From the NCBI RefSeq assembly GCF_022878925.1, contig NZ_CP084626.1:558001-622000 (forward strand): DNA of 64,000 bases, in the 5' to 3' direction. The DNA is from Caballeronia sp. TF1N1. GTDB lineage: Bacteria > Pseudomonadota > Gammaproteobacteria > Burkholderiales > Burkholderiaceae. Of the stretch, positions 10,615 to 21,496 are shown piece by piece; position 1 is the first letter of the stretch, and every line of letters begins with the position of its first letter. Under the pieces are notes generated by a model. The model saw nothing but the letters and a program-made list of their open reading frames with translations. It had not been told where the DNA came from and did no database searches. Made by a program: the position numbers and the translations under genes.

Positions 10615-10660
10615 TTTACGACAAATTTCACTAAACGTAATTGGTTTTACCATTCGTAAA
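10615..10660. promoter_or_regulatory. Operator-like TTTACG/CGTAA half-sites upstream of hmgA
   Basis: Within the 202-base gap upstream of hmgA, TTTACG (10615-10620) faces CGTAAT (10636-10641), and a further CGTAAA lies at 10655-10660. The three half-sites are spaced about two helical turns apart and sit 35-80 bases before the hmgA start. They could be a binding site for the homogentisate-pathway regulator, which is not encoded in this window. No function is shown. Confidence 0.35.
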
Positions 10661-10694
10661 TACCACGCGATGGCACTCATCGAGGATCACGACC

Positions 10695-12032
10695 ATGCCG
10701 ACGTTCGACACGCATACCGACGCCAACGCGCACTATCAGTCGGGTTTCGCCAACGACTTCGCGACCGAAGCGTTGCCGGGCGCGCTGCCCATCGGCCGTA
10801 ACTCGCCGCAGCGCGCGGCCTACGGTCTTTATGCGGAGCAGCTTTCCGGCACGGCTTTTACCGCGCCGCGCGCGCATAACCGGCGCTCGTGGCTGTACCG
10901 CATCCGGCCGGCGGCGGTGCATCGGCCGTTCGTGCAATTGACTGGCGATGCCTCGCGCGCGCGGCTCGTCGCCAATTTCGCCGATGTGCCGCCCACGCCG
11001 CCGAACCAGTTGCGTTGGGACCCGCTGCCGATGCCCGCCGCGCCGACCGATTTCGTCGACGGCTGGGTGACGATGGCCGGCAACGGCGCCGCCGAATCCA
11101 TGAGCGGCTGCGCGATTCATCTGTACGCGGCGAACCGTTCGATGCACGAGCGCTTCTTCTACAGCGCGGACGGCGAATTGCTGATCGTGCCGCAAGCAGG
11201 GCGGCTCGCGATCTGGACTGAACTCGGCAAGCTCGATATCGCGCCGTTCGAGATCGCGGTGATTCCGCGCGGCGTGCGCTTTGCCGTGGCGCTGCCGGAT
11301 GGCGAAGCGCGCGGCTATATCTGCGAAAACTTCGGCGCGTTGCTGCAGCTGCCCGATCTCGGGCCTATCGGTTCGAACGGGCTCGCCAATCCGCGTGATT
11401 TCCTCACGCCGCACGCGGCTTATGAGGACCGCGAAGGCGCGTTCGAACTCATCGCCAAGATGAACGGCGTGCTGTGGCGCGCGGATATCGGCCATTCGCC
11501 GCTCGACGTGGTCGCATGGCACGGCAACTACGCGCCGTACAAATACGACCTGCGCCACTTCAACGCCATCGGTTCGATCAGCTTCGATCATCCCGATCCG
11601 TCCATCTTTCTCGTGCTGCAATCGCCGAGCGATACGCCGGGCGTCGATAGCATCGACTTCGTGATTTTTCCGCCGCGCTGGCTCGCCGCCGAGGACACGT
11701 TCCGGCCGCCCTGGTTCCATCGCAATGTGGCGAGCGAATTCATGGGCCTCGTGCATGGTGTCTACGACGCGAAGGCCGAGGGCTTCCTGCCGGGCGGCGC
11801 GAGTCTGCACAACTGCATGTCTGGACACGGGCCGGACGCGGATACCTTCGAAAAGGCATCGAGAAGCGATACCTCGAAGCCCGCGAAGGTCGGCGACACA
11901 CTCGCCTTCATGTTCGAGACGCGCACGCTCATCAAGCCGACGCAGTTCGCGCTCGAAACCGCGCAATTGCAGGCGCATTACTACGAGTGCTGGCAAGGGC
12001 TCACGAAACACTTCAACCCGGAGCAACGATGA
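10695..12032 (+). CDS. hmgA: Homogentisate 1,2-dioxygenase
   Basis: Opens the ring of homogentisate to maleylacetoacetate in tyrosine and phenylalanine breakdown; cytoplasmic Fe(II) enzyme of 445 residues, the normal length. The iron ligands by family alignment are His342 and Glu348 in [11 protein letters not shown] and His378 in [11 protein letters not shown]. The N-terminus [17 protein letters not shown] is typical of the family. The ATG at 10695 is preceded by GAGGATCACGACC; an earlier in-frame start would add a stretch with no homology. The stop overlaps the fahA start (ATGA), so the two pathway genes are coupled. A maleylacetoacetate isomerase is not seen here. Confidence 0.97.
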   Translation: MPTFDTHTDANAHYQSGFANDFATEALPGALPIGRNSPQRAAYGLYAEQLSGTAFTAPRAHNRRSWLYRIRPAAVHRPFVQLTGDASRARLVANFADVPPTPPNQLRWDPLPMPAAPTDFVDGWVTMAGNGAAESMSGCAIHLYAANRSMHERFFYSADGELLIVPQAGRLAIWTELGKLDIAPFEIAVIPRGVRFAVALPDGEARGYICENFGALLQLPDLGPIGSNGLANPRDFLTPHAAYEDREGAFELIAKMNGVLWRADIGHSPLDVVAWHGNYAPYKYDLRHFNAIGSISFDHPDPSIFLVLQSPSDTPGVDSIDFVIFPPRWLAAEDTFRPPWFHRNVASEFMGLVHGVYDAKAEGFLPGGASLHNCMSGHGPDADTFEKASRSDTSKPAKVGDTLAFMFETRTLIKPTQFALETAQLQAHYYECWQGLTKHFNPEQR

Positions 12033-13327
12033 ACGACGCGCTTCACGCGACGCGTGCGCCGCAACTCAGAAGCTGGCTCGACTCCGCCAATGATCCGGCG
12101 AGCGACTTTCCGATCCAGAACCTGCCGTTTGGCATCTTCAGCGACCCGGTGAATCCGCGGCCGCGCGCGGGTGTGGCTATCGGCGACTGGATCGTGGACC
12201 TGGCGGCGCTCGAAGAAGCGCGTCTCGTCGATGGTCACGGCACCTTCAACGCGCCGCGTCTGAACGACTTCATCGCGCTCGGACGCGATACGTGGCGCGC
12301 GGTGCGCAGCGCGCTCGGCGGCCTGCTGCAAGAGGGCGCATCCACGCTACGCGACGATTCCGCATTGCGCCGCCGCACGCTCGTTCCGCGCGCCGATGCA
12401 ACGCTCCATCTGCCCGTCGAGATTCCCGGCTACACGGACTTCTATTCCTCGAAGGAACACGCGACCAACGTCGGCTCGATGTTCCGCGATCCGAAGAATG
12501 CGCTGCTGCCGAACTGGTCCGAGATGCCGATCGGCTATAACGGACGCGCGTCGTCGGTGGTGGTGAGCGGCACGCCGGTGCGCCGCCCGAACGGCCAGTT
12601 GAAAGCGCCCAACGAAGAGCGGCCGGTGTTCGGCGCATGCCGCAAGCTGGATATCGAGCTGGAGACGGGTTTCATCATCGGGCGCGGTAATGCGCTCGGC
12701 GAACCGATTGCCTGCGCGGATGCGGAGTCGCATATCTTCGGCATGGTGCTGCTCAACGACTGGAGCGCGCGCGACATCCAGCAATGGGAATACGTGCCGC
12801 TCGGACCGTTCAACGCGAAAGGGTTCGCGACCACCATTTCGCCGTGGATCGTCACGCTCGACGCGCTCGAACCCTTCCGCACCGCGACGCCCGTGCAAGA
12901 GCCGCAACCGCTCGCGTATCTGCGGCATGAGGGCGAGCACGCGTTCGACATCGACCTGGAAGTGACGCTGAGGCCGGAGGGTGCGAGCCGCGCCACGACC
13001 ATCTCGCGCACCAATTTTAGGCTGATGTACTGGTCGATGGCGCAGCAGCTTACGCATCACACGGCATCGGGCTGCAATACGCGCGTGGGCGATCTCATGG
13101 GCTCCGGCACCATCAGTGGCGCGACGCCGCAATCGTGCGGCAGTTTGCTCGAAAGCACGTGGAACGGACAACGGCCGTTGAGCCTCGTCGAAGGCGGCGA
13201 GCGCGCGTTCCTTCAGGACGGCGATGAAGTCACCTTGCGCGGATGGTGTCAGGGCGAGGGTTATCGCATTGGTTTCGGCGAGTGCGCGGGGCGCATCCTC
13301 GCGGCGCGCAATAATTTCAAGGATTGA
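12029..13327 (+). CDS. fahA: Fumarylacetoacetase
   Basis: Last step of homogentisate breakdown: hydrolyses fumarylacetoacetate to fumarate and acetoacetate. The protein is 432 residues. It has the N-terminal SH3-like domain ([25 protein letters not shown]) and the FAH catalytic fold with [15 protein letters not shown], the metal-binding acidic residues in ELETGFIIG and [20 protein letters not shown]. The start ATG overlaps the hmgA stop, with CGGAG as ribosome site. An MFS transporter gene starts two bases after its stop, suggesting that uptake of an aromatic precursor is in the same operon. Confidence 0.97.
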   Translation: MNDALHATRAPQLRSWLDSANDPASDFPIQNLPFGIFSDPVNPRPRAGVAIGDWIVDLAALEEARLVDGHGTFNAPRLNDFIALGRDTWRAVRSALGGLLQEGASTLRDDSALRRRTLVPRADATLHLPVEIPGYTDFYSSKEHATNVGSMFRDPKNALLPNWSEMPIGYNGRASSVVVSGTPVRRPNGQLKAPNEERPVFGACRKLDIELETGFIIGRGNALGEPIACADAESHIFGMVLLNDWSARDIQQWEYVPLGPFNAKGFATTISPWIVTLDALEPFRTATPVQEPQPLAYLRHEGEHAFDIDLEVTLRPEGASRATTISRTNFRLMYWSMAQQLTHHTASGCNTRVGDLMGSGTISGATPQSCGSLLESTWNGQRPLSLVEGGERAFLQDGDEVTLRGWCQGEGYRIGFGECAGRILAARNNFKD

Positions 13328-13329
13328 AC

Positions 13330-14663
13330 ATGGCGAATGCGGTCGATGTGGAGAGCGCGCTTGGCCACGCGCACCGTCCCGGCTTCCAGGCGATGCTGCT
13401 CGTGTTGTGCGGACTATGCCTCGTGATCGATGGCTTCGACGCGCAAGCGATGGGTTACGTCGCGCCGGCCGTCATCGCGGACTGGCACGTGTCGAAGGCG
13501 GCGCTCGGGCCGGTTTTCAGCGCGAGTCTTTTCGGCATGCTGCTTGGCGCGCTCGGCTTGTCGGTGCTGGCGGATCGCATCGGGCGCAGGCCGGTGTTGA
13601 TCGGCTCGACGTTTTTCTTCGCGGTCTCGATGATCGCAACCGCGTTCACCGACAGCTTGCCGGTGCTCACGGCCTTGCGTTTCGTAACGGGTCTTGGCCT
13701 CGGCTGCATCATGCCGAACGCAATGGCGCTGGTCGGCGAGTTCTCGACGGCCGAGCATCGCGTCAAGCGGATGATGCTCGTCTCGTGCGGCTTCACGCTC
13801 GGCGCGGCGCTGGGCGGCTTCGTGAGCGCGGCGCTGATCCCTGCTTTCGGCTGGCGTTCGGTGTTCTGGGTCGGCGGCCTGGTGCCTTTGTTGCTCGCGG
13901 TTTGGATGGTCATCGCACTGCCTGAATCGCTGCAATTTCTCGTGTTGAAGGGCCGCGAGGCGCGCGCCCGCGACTGGCTCGCGAAGTTCGATCCGTCGCT
14001 TGCCATCGATGCCTCGACGCGGCTCGTCGTCCGCGAAAAAGCGAGTTCGGGCGCGCCGGTCGCCGAACTGTTCCGCGCGGGCCGCGGGCCGGTCACACTG
14101 ATCTTGTGGGCGATCAGCTTCATGAATCTCATCGATCTGTACTTCCTTCGAACTGGCTGCCGACCGTCATGCGCGATGCGGGATATTCGCCGGGCATGGC
14201 CGTGCTGGTCGGCACGCTGTTGCAGACGGGCGGCGTGGTGGGCACGCTCATGCTTGGCTGGTTCATCGAACGATTCGGCTTCGTGCGTGTGTTGCTGGCC
14301 TGCTTTCTCGTGGGCGCGGTGAGCGTGGGGATGATCGGCGGCGTGGCGCACGTGCAGTTCTGGCTATTCGTCGCGGTGTTTGCGGGCGGGTTCTGCATCG
14401 TCGGTGGACAGCCTGCGGTGAATGCGCTCGCGGGGCATTTTTATCCGACCTCGCTGCGGTCCACGGGCATCGGCTGGAGTCTGGGCATCGGACGCGTGGG
14501 GTCGGTGATCGGGCCGCTCGTCGGCGGACAGATGATCGCGCTCGGATGGAGCAATGCGTCGCTCTTTCATGCGGCGGCGTTGCCGGTGTTTTGCTCGGCG
14601 TTGCTGGTTGGCGTGCTGGCTTTCGTGCGGCGGGAGCGAAGTGGGGCGGCGCAGACGGCTTGA
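13330..14663 (+). pseudogene. Aromatic-acid:H+ symporter-like MFS transporter, disrupted by a frameshift
   Basis: Two adjacent frames together encode one MFS protein of about 444 residues, the usual length of the AAHS (PcaK/MhpT) group. The N-terminal part has DGFDAQAMGYVAPA in helix 1 and LADRIGRRPVL in the helix 2-3 loop. After codon 272 or so the frame is lost: FMNLIDLYFL is followed in the next frame by SNWLPTVMRDAGYSPG. One base is missing between 14147 and 14148. Downstream the second frame runs intact to 14663. The ATG at 13330 has AAGGA upstream and lies just after fahA, so the substrate may be tyrosine-derived aromatic acids. A recent mutation or a sequence error are both possible. 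Confidence 0.88.
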
Positions 14664-14864
14664 TGTGATGGAGACTTGATTCCTCAAGCGAAGCCGGCGC
14701 CGGCGCATGATGCCGCGCCATGCCGCCGCGTGGCCTTCGGTCGGCACGATCCAGATGTGGAACGAAGGCCCGCGCGTAACGGCGTGTGCGCCATGCCTGC
14801 GAGGGCGACGCATCCGGTGGCGCGCTCGCAGCCGACGCCGACAGAAAGACGGTGCGTTGGACGT

Positions 14865-16037
14865 TCAGGAAACGCAATCAGCGTCATCTGTCGAAGCGCG
14901 CTTCTCCCAAGCCGCCGCGCCCAGAAACGCCGCCGCCGCGACCACCAGCACGCCAATCAGCGCATCCGGACTCACGCGATCCATCAATGTCCCCGCGATG
15001 ATCGGCCCGCCGAAACTCGCCACGCTCCACGAAGCGCCGACGATAGCCGTCGCCGACACCAGCGCCGTGCCGCGAAAGCGCTCGCCGCACGCAACGATCG
15101 ACAGCGTATAGACGCTGCCCGCCGCCGCGCCGGTCACGAACAGGAGCGGCCAGCACAACCACGGATACTCGACCGCCCACGGCAGCAGCGGCAGCAGCAG
15201 CGTGACCACCACGCCCGCGCCGACATGCACCTTCGTGCGCCCGATACGGTCCGCCAGCCAGCCGATGGGAAACTGCATCAACGTATCGCCGAACAGGATG
15301 GCGGAGGCGAACAGCACGCCCACGTCCGCGCCGACGCCGTGCGAGATTGCGAAGAGCGGCATCAGCGAAAGCGCGAGCGTGTCGAAGAGCGCGAAGAAAC
15401 CCGTGCCGATCACGAGCGCGGGCATGCGCGGCAACACATGCCGCCAGTCGCCAGCGGTAGCGTGTTCGTCGTGCGATGCAAGCGTGTGCGGCGTGCCGCG
15501 AATCGAGGCGAGCGCGGGCAGCGCCAGCAGAAAGATCGCGCCGCAGACGGCGAAGCGCGCCGAAGTCCAGCCGCCGATGGCGCTGACGAGCACCGGCCCC
15601 GTCATCTGAAACAGAGTGAAGTTGGTCGCGTAAATGGCGACGACGCGCCCGCGCGTGGAGTCGTCGGCGAGCTGCGTGACCCATGCTTCGCCAATGGTAA
15701 ATAGCAGCATCAGCGCCGCGCCGCATAGAAAGCGCAGCACGGCCCATAGCCACAGATTCACGGTGAACTGCATCGCGATGGTCGCGAACGCTGCGACGAT
15801 CACCGCCCCGACAATCGTCCCGCGTGCGCCCAGCCGACTCGCAACGCGGCTTGCGAAAGGCGCGACGGCCAGCCCGCCGCCTGCCTGCATCGCCGTCATC
15901 AGGCCGACGATGCCCGTGCCGAACCCGGCTTGCGTGAGTGCAAGCGCGGTGAGCGGAATGGTCGCGCCTAGCCCGAGGCCGACCACCGCGACACTCAGGA
16001 TGAGCGCGAGAAAGTCGCGAGAAAGAATGCCCTTCAT
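14865..16037 (-). CDS. MFS transporter, YcaD-like
   Basis: A 390-residue major facilitator with 12 predicted hydrophobic segments. It has the helix 2-3 type loop ASRVASRLGARGT and the matching motif GWLADRIGRTKVHVG in the second half, which shows the two-fold repeat. The overall pattern (GEAWVTQLADDSTRGRVVAIYATNF) resembles YcaD-type transporters of unknown substrate. The ATG at 16037 begins MKGILSRDFLAL directly before helix 1; longer in-frame starts only add a basic leader. It lies 52 bases downstream of another MFS gene in the same direction. No substrate can be inferred. Confidence 0.88.
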   Translation of the reverse strand: MKGILSRDFLALILSVAVVGLGLGATIPLTALALTQAGFGTGIVGLMTAMQAGGGLAVAPFASRVASRLGARGTIVGAVIVAAFATIAMQFTVNLWLWAVLRFLCGAALMLLFTIGEAWVTQLADDSTRGRVVAIYATNFTLFQMTGPVLVSAIGGWTSARFAVCGAIFLLALPALASIRGTPHTLASHDEHATAGDWRHVLPRMPALVIGTGFFALFDTLALSLMPLFAISHGVGADVGVLFASAILFGDTLMQFPIGWLADRIGRTKVHVGAGVVVTLLLPLLPWAVEYPWLCWPLLFVTGAAAGSVYTLSIVACGERFRGTALVSATAIVGASWSVASFGGPIIAGTLMDRVSPDALIGVLVVAAAAFLGAAAWEKRASTDDADCVS

Positions 16038-16089
16038 ATACCGCCGTGCCGCTCGCTTCGCCGAGAACCCGTGAGGATCGGCAGCAGCC

Positions 16090-17262
16090 TCAAGCGGCCT
16101 GCCCGAACGCAACGCGCCGCGCACGCTTGTCGAGCGTCGCGGAAAGCAGCGTGAGCGCAAAGGCGCAGCACGCCATCAGCACGCCGACCCACGGCAGCGA
16201 AGTCAGCGGCGCGCCTGCGCTGATGACGCAGCCGCCCAGCCACGCGCCCGTGGCGTTGCCCAGATTGAACGCGCCCTGGTTGAGCGTGGAGGCGAGATTG
16301 GGCGCATCGCTCGCGCGGTTCACGATCAGGATCTGCAGCGGCGGCACGATCGCGAACGCGAGCACGCCCCACAGGAAGATGGTGATCATCGCCGAGACCG
16401 GTTCGTGCATGGTGCCCGCAAAAATCGTGAGGATCACGACGATCGACAGGAGAAACGTCAGCAGCGAGCGCAACAGCTTCCAGTCGGCGAGCTTGCCGCC
16501 AAGCGTGCTGCCGACCGTGAGGCCGAGGCCGAACAACAGCAGCACGTAAGTCACGGCGTGCGGCGTGAAACCGGTGACATCCTCGAGAATCGGCGTGATG
16601 TAGGTAAAGACCGAGAACAGGCTCGCCGAAGCCAGCACGCTGATGCCGAGCACCATCAGCACCTGCGGGTTCTTGAGCACGTCGAATTCGCGCAGGATGC
16701 TGGTCTCGCGCATCTCGATGTGCTTCGGCAGGCAAACCGCGAGCGCGCCCGCCGCGGCGAGGCCGATCAAGGTCACGACCCAGAAGGTCGCGCGCCAGCC
16801 GGCCGCTTGGCCGAGCGCGGTGCCGAGCGGCACGCCGAGCACGTTGGCAAGCGTGAGGCCGGTGAACATCAGCGCGATGGCCTGCGCGCGGCGGTTCGGC
16901 GCGACCAGATCGGCGGCGACCACCGAGCCGATGCCAAAGAAAGCGCCATGACAGAACGCGGTGACGATACGCGCGCCCATCAGCACCCAGTAATTCGGCG
17001 CGAGCGCGCAAAGCGTATTGCCGACGATAAACACGCCGATCAGCCCCATGAGCGCCTTCTTGCGCGGCATCTTCGCCGTGACGACGGCAAGAATCGGCGC
17101 GCCGATGGTCACGCCGAGCGCATAGCCCGAAACGAGCATGCCTGCCGCCGGAATCGATACCGCGAGATCGCGCGCGACGTTGGGCAGCAGGCCCATGATG
17201 ACAAATTCGGTCGTGCCGATGCCGAACGCGGCGATGGCGAGAGCGAGAAGGGGCAGAGGCAT
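16090..17262 (-). CDS. MFS transporter of the AraJ/DHA1 drug-efflux type
   Basis: A 390-residue, 12-helix transporter. Helix 1 carries FGIGTTEFVIMGLLPNVA, the signature of the AraJ/YdhP/chloramphenicol-efflux branch of DHA1 exporters. The loop between helices 2 and 3 reads TAKMPRKKAL. The antiporter motif region in helix 5 is GLTLANVLGVPLGTALGQ. Members export sugars, purines or drugs; this one could act in efflux of a metabolite or toxic compound. It starts a two-gene minus-strand set with the YcaD-like MFS. No ribosome site is obvious. Confidence 0.9.
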   Translation of the reverse strand: MPLPLLALAIAAFGIGTTEFVIMGLLPNVARDLAVSIPAAGMLVSGYALGVTIGAPILAVVTAKMPRKKALMGLIGVFIVGNTLCALAPNYWVLMGARIVTAFCHGAFFGIGSVVAADLVAPNRRAQAIALMFTGLTLANVLGVPLGTALGQAAGWRATFWVVTLIGLAAAGALAVCLPKHIEMRETSILREFDVLKNPQVLMVLGISVLASASLFSVFTYITPILEDVTGFTPHAVTYVLLLFGLGLTVGSTLGGKLADWKLLRSLLTFLLSIVVILTIFAGTMHEPVSAMITIFLWGVLAFAIVPPLQILIVNRASDAPNLASTLNQGAFNLGNATGAWLGGCVISAGAPLTSLPWVGVLMACCAFALTLLSATLDKRARRVAFGQAA

Positions 17263-17575
17263 GGCGGAGGGTGCGAGTGCGGTGTGTCGCGCGGTGCGCG
17301 TCGTCGGAATGAGCGGCGCGAGTGTCGGCGAGTGAAGGCTCGGATTCTACCGAAAGGTCATTTTTGATGCTGGTGGAAACCCTTAGTCTGCTCGGCCCGG
17401 ACAATGCACTCCCGCGAACGGATATTTTGACGAATGCCGCCTCGTCGACGGAGTTTTACCCGCGCGGCCGCTAGTTGACGTCAGATGTTTCTAGTAATGT
17501 TCTGACAGGACGCCATTGCTTGCGCGAGCGAAGTTCTGGGCGAGTGTTGGAAAAACGCAGCATCCACTGATTGAC
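17263..17575. other. Intergenic region between divergent MFS gene and secreted protein gene
   Basis: A 313-base stretch with no supported gene. It should contain promoters for both flanking genes. The only structure noted is GTCAGA at 17480-17485 facing TCTGAC at 17501-17506, an inverted repeat with a 15-base spacer. Nothing else is recognised. Confidence 0.5.
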
Positions 17576-18016
17576 ATGTCCCAACTCAAAAGTTTTTTCA
17601 GCGTCGCCTTTGCTGCCGCGCTGCTCGTCTCGGTTCACGCGCAGGCGCAAAGCAGCGCCACCGGACCCATTGCCACGTCGGCGGGCGCGCTCAATTTTCT
17701 GCGCGACGAATCGGGCTTCGCCGCCGTGCTCGGCACCGATACCTTCGACCGCTTCGACGCCAAGCGCGTCGTGCATTTCGACCAGACGGGCGCATCCGAC
17801 ACGCTCACGCGCTCGCTCGTGCAGACCGACGTCGGTCCCGTGCTTTACGACTTTCGTCACAAGCCGCCGCTGGTGCAGCGCATCGGCAAGAGGCTCGTCG
17901 TCAAACGCGTGTTCTGGCAAGGCGAGGAAGTCGTCATGCAGACGTCGTCCGGCTGGTACGGCTATCAGCGCGGGACATTGACCAAGCTGCAATCGTCGAC
18001 GTCGACGTATCACTGA
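17576..18016 (+). CDS. Small secreted hypothetical protein
   Basis: A 146-residue protein of unknown function. It begins with a clear signal peptide (basic start, hydrophobic FSVAFAAALLVSV, cleavage expected after HAQAQS). The mature part has no cysteine and no motif I recognise; it is rich in beta-type alternation (RFDAKRVVHFDQTG, KRLVVKRVFWQGEEVVMQT). The ATG at 17576 is chosen because it places the signal sequence at the N-terminus; an upstream in-frame start is possible. It ends one base before the convergent pdeM stop. Location is likely periplasmic. Confidence 0.65.
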   Translation: MSQLKSFFSVAFAAALLVSVHAQAQSSATGPIATSAGALNFLRDESGFAAVLGTDTFDRFDAKRVVHFDQTGASDTLTRSLVQTDVGPVLYDFRHKPPLVQRIGKRLVVKRVFWQGEEVVMQTSSGWYGYQRGTLTKLQSSTSTYH

Positions 18017-18017
18017 C

Positions 18018-18680
18018 TCAGTTGCGCACGTTGAAGACGCGTTCGCCCGCCACGACATAAACCGCCTCGCCGCGCACGTCGCCGTTGACCTCGAAACCGC
18101 CAGTGAACGCGCCGAACGCGGGCAGCACGCCCGAGCGTTGGCCGAAGCGAAAGCACGGCAGCCGCACGCTGTCGGCACGCGTCGCGAGCCGGTACACAGG
18201 GTGTTCATGTCCGGCGAGCGCGTAGGCATCGTCCACGGTTTGCGGATGATGACAAAGCGCCCACGGTCCGAGCCGATACGGCTCCTTCACGAGTTCCACG
18301 CCGAACGCTTCGGGCAGCGCGCCCGCGTGCTTGTCGTGATTGCCTTCGACCAGCACGAGCCGCATTTGCCGATGCCGCATGCGCCACGCATGTAGCGCCG
18401 TGAGCGTTTCATCGGCATGCGACTCGCGCGCATGGAGCAGATCGCCGAGAAACACGATCGCTTCAGGTTTATGCGTGGCGACGAGCGTATCGAGCCGCAT
18501 CAGGCTTTCCGCCGTCGTGCCGACTGGCACTGGAATGCCGCGCGCGCGAAACACGGCGTCCTTGCCGAAGTGGGCGTCGGCGATGAAAAGCGTCATCAGA
18601 ATGGGATCGAAGGCCGCGCGCTCCGCCGAAAGCAGGAGCGCGTGACCGTTCACATCGACCGTCAGTGCTTCAATTGCCAT
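18018..18680 (-). CDS. pdeM: Ligase-associated DNA repair metallophosphoesterase
   Basis: Calcineurin-like metallophosphoesterase, 220 residues. The metal-binding motifs are DAHFG (35-39), GDLLHAR (79-85), GNHD (113-116), CHHP (143-146) and GHEHP (157-161). It belongs to the MPE member of the four-gene Lhr/ligase/exonuclease cluster described from Pseudomonas putida. It is downstream of the helicase gene, with start codons 2-8 bases beyond that stop. The ATG at 18680 has AGGA at a proper distance, while the one at 18686 abuts the AGG, so 18680 is preferred. It probably processes DNA ends during repair. Confidence 0.93.
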   Translation of the reverse strand: MAIEALTVDVNGHALLLSAERAAFDPILMTLFIADAHFGKDAVFRARGIPVPVGTTAESLMRLDTLVATHKPEAIVFLGDLLHARESHADETLTALHAWRMRHRQMRLVLVEGNHDKHAGALPEAFGVELVKEPYRLGPWALCHHPQTVDDAYALAGHEHPVYRLATRADSVRLPCFRFGQRSGVLPAFGAFTGGFEVNGDVRGEAVYVVAGERVFNVRN

Positions 18681-18687
18681 TTGCATC

Positions 18688-21474
18688 CTATGCTTGCGCT
18701 GCTTTTTCTAGATCGGCAAGCATACGCTCCACGCGGTCCGACAGCTTTTCGGTACTCACCTTTTCACGCAGACGCGCGATGATCAGCGGAAACGCAAAGG
18801 GCGTCGGCTTCTTCGGATGCGTGAGCGCGAGACGGCTTTCGCTCATGCGTTGCAGCGCGGCGCGGATGCGGCCGAGTTCGAGTTCCTGCAACATGACTTC
18901 CTGATCGGCTTGCGTGAGCAGCAGATTGCCGCTGTCGTGCTTGCGGAACACTTCGTAGAAAAGCCCGCTCGACGCCTGCAATTGCCGCGCGCTTTTCTGT
19001 TGCCCCGGATGCCCTTGATAAATCAGCCCCGACACGCGCGCAATTTCCCGGAAGCGCCGCGCCGACAATTCCGAGGCATTGAGGCTCGCGAGAATGTCGT
19101 GCTCGAGATTTTCCGCCGAGAAAAGCCCTTCCTCGATGAGCGTCTCCCAGTCGAACGGCCGCGCCGACAGCAGTTCGAAGCCGTAATCGTTCATCGAAAT
19201 GGAAAACGTGCTGGGCTGATCGCGCGCGACGCGCCAGCCGATGAGCGAGCCCAGGCCGATGTGCGCCATGCGCCCGGCGAACGGATAACAAAAGAAATGA
19301 TGTCCTTCGCGCGACCGCACGCTTTCGACGACCAGCACGCCCGGTCCCGGCAGCGCGGACCATTTCGCCTGCAAGTCGAGCAGCGGTTGCACGGCGCGCA
19401 TTTCGGGTTCGTCGTAGATGCCTTCGTTGGCGCGCGCGAGCATGACGAGCGCGGCCTCGGAGAGCTCGGACGAGAGCGGCATCTTGCTGCCGGCCCATTG
19501 CGGCATCGCGCCGCGCGAGGAGGTCGCGCGTTTCACGTAGGCGGTCATGTCGCGCACGCGCACGAGTTCGAGCGCGCGGCCGCCGAAGGTGAAGACATCG
19601 CCCGGTTTCAGGCGCGAGATGAACGATTCTTCCATCGCGCCGATCCGTCCGCCCGTCATGTAGGCCACGCTGATGGTCGCATTGGCGACGATGGTCCCGA
19701 CATTATTCCGATGCCTGCGCACGAGGTCCTCGCGCGGCACGCGATACACGCCGTCGTCGCCATGAACGACGCGGTGATAATCCGGATACGCCGAAAGCGA
19801 AGTGCCGCCGCGTTCGACGAAGGAGAGCGCCCAGTCGAATTCGGCCTGCGTGAGATCGCGATACGCATACGCCGTGCGTACTTCGTCGAACATGTCGGCG
19901 GGCGTGAAGCCGCCGCCTATCGCCACGGTCACGAGATGCTGCACGAGGACATCGAGCGGCTTGAGCGGCATGTCTCGTCCTTCGATACGCCGCTCGCCGA
20001 TGGCCCAGCGCGCCGCGGCCGCCTCCACGAGTTCGAGCGCATGCGTCGGCACGATGGTCACGCGCGACACACGCCCCGGCGCGTGTCCCGAACGTCCGGC
20101 GCGCTGCATGAGACGCGCGACGCCTTTGGGCGAGCCGATCTGAAACACTCGATCCACCGGCAGAAAATCGACGCCGAGATCGAGACTCGACGTGCAGACG
20201 ACCGCTTTCAGCTGCCCGTTCTTCAGACCGAGTTCGACCCAGTCGCGCACTTCCTTGTCGAGCGAACCGTGATGCAGCGCGATGAGCCCGGCCCACTCCG
20301 GCTTCAACTCCAGAAGCGCGCGATACCAGATCTCGGATTGCGAGCGGGTATTGGTGAAGACGAGCGAACTTTGCGCGTGCTCGATTTCATCGGCGACGGG
20401 TCCGACCTGGCGCACGCCGAGATGGCCGCCCCACGGAAAGCGCTCGATGGTCTCGGGAATCAGCGTGTCGACGACGAGCGTTTTCGGCTGCGCGCCGCGC
20501 ACGATGACGCGTGGCGTGCGCACGGGATGCAGCAGCGCGTCGTGCGCGAGCGCGAGATTGCCGAGCGTGGCGGAGAGACCCCAGATCTGCACCTCGGGAC
20601 GCCAGCGCGCGAGGCGGGCGAACGCGAGTTGCGTCTGCGTACCGCGTTTGTTGCCGAGCAGTTCATGCCATTCGTCGACCACGACGAGCCGCACGTGCGC
20701 GAGTTCTTCGCGCGCGTTGGCGCGCGTGAGCATGAGCGTGAGGCTTTCCGGCGTGGTGACGAGCGCGGAAGGCATGCGGCGGTTCTGACGCGAGCGTTCC
20801 GTGGATGACGTATCGCCCGTGCGCAAGCCGACGGTCCACGGCACCGAGAGCGCCGTCACCGCCGTTTGCAAGGCGCGGGCGGAATCGGCGGCGAGGGCGC
20901 GCATCGGCGTGATCCATAGCACGGTGAGCGGCGCGGGGAGGGGCGTTTTGTCAGTGATGGTGGCAACGCGGTCGGCGGTCTTTGCGGTGGATTGCGCGCT
21001 GTCCTCAGGGTCCGCAACGGCAAGCGCGCGGCCTTTCTCGTCGAGCCGGGAATTGCCGGCGGTTTTGCCTTTACGCTTCGCGCCCGCTTTGGGCTTCGGC
21101 GGTCCCGCGTACGCCGCAAGCGCCCCGAGCCACACGGCCCATGTTTTGCCCGCGCCCGTGGTCGCATGCAATAAGCCGCTCGCGCCGCGTTCGATCTCCC
21201 GCCAGACTTCCCGCTGAAACTCGAACGGCTGCCAGCCGCGCGAATCGAACCAGCGCGCGATGCGTTCGTCCATCGGCTTCGCGGCTTCCTGCGCGTCGTA
21301 TTGAAACGGCGCGGGTTTGAATAGCTCGGCGGCGGCATCGAGCTTGGCCTGCGCCGCCTGCGTGCGCGGCACGCGACGCGGACGCGGCGCACGGCGCCTG
21401 GAGCGCGCCGACGTGTCGGGCGTGTCGGGCGTATCGGGCGTGTCGATACCGTCCGCATCGTCGAGTTCACTCAT
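18688..21474 (-). CDS. Lhr-type DEXH-box helicase, ligase-associated
   Basis: ATP-dependent 3'-5' helicase of the Lhr-Core type, 928 residues. Motif I ATTGAGKT is at 104-111, motif II DEWH at 267-270, motif III SATLGN, motif IV-V region [14 protein letters not shown] and motif [13 protein letters not shown]. The C-terminal half carries the winged helix and Lhr-specific domain. The N-terminal tail is unusual: three copies of TPD (11-20) followed by an Arg-rich basic stretch to residue 37. It lies between the ligase and the metallophosphoesterase genes, 22 bases after the ligase stop, in one operon. It probably unwinds damaged DNA for the ligase and nucleases. Confidence 0.95.
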   Translation of the reverse strand: MSELDDADGIDTPDTPDTPDTSARSRRRAPRPRRVPRTQAAQAKLDAAAELFKPAPFQYDAQEAAKPMDERIARWFDSRGWQPFEFQREVWREIERGASGLLHATTGAGKTWAVWLGALAAYAGPPKPKAGAKRKGKTAGNSRLDEKGRALAVADPEDSAQSTAKTADRVATITDKTPLPAPLTVLWITPMRALAADSARALQTAVTALSVPWTVGLRTGDTSSTERSRQNRRMPSALVTTPESLTLMLTRANAREELAHVRLVVVDEWHELLGNKRGTQTQLAFARLARWRPEVQIWGLSATLGNLALAHDALLHPVRTPRVIVRGAQPKTLVVDTLIPETIERFPWGGHLGVRQVGPVADEIEHAQSSLVFTNTRSQSEIWYRALLELKPEWAGLIALHHGSLDKEVRDWVELGLKNGQLKAVVCTSSLDLGVDFLPVDRVFQIGSPKGVARLMQRAGRSGHAPGRVSRVTIVPTHALELVEAAAARWAIGERRIEGRDMPLKPLDVLVQHLVTVAIGGGFTPADMFDEVRTAYAYRDLTQAEFDWALSFVERGGTSLSAYPDYHRVVHGDDGVYRVPREDLVRRHRNNVGTIVANATISVAYMTGGRIGAMEESFISRLKPGDVFTFGGRALELVRVRDMTAYVKRATSSRGAMPQWAGSKMPLSSELSEAALVMLARANEGIYDEPEMRAVQPLLDLQAKWSALPGPGVLVVESVRSREGHHFFCYPFAGRMAHIGLGSLIGWRVARDQPSTFSISMNDYGFELLSARPFDWETLIEEGLFSAENLEHDILASLNASELSARRFREIARVSGLIYQGHPGQQKSARQLQASSGLFYEVFRKHDSGNLLLTQADQEVMLQELELGRIRAALQRMSESRLALTHPKKPTPFAFPLIIARLREKVSTEKLSDRVERMLADLEKAAQA

Positions 21475-21496
21475 GCCGATGCTCCGCGCGAGCTTC

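Noticed and set aside
14664..14864. Possible small gene between the convergent MFS genes
   Set aside because: Frames on both strands are short and low-complexity with no ribosome site; it is probably just a 3' spacer, although no terminator is seen.
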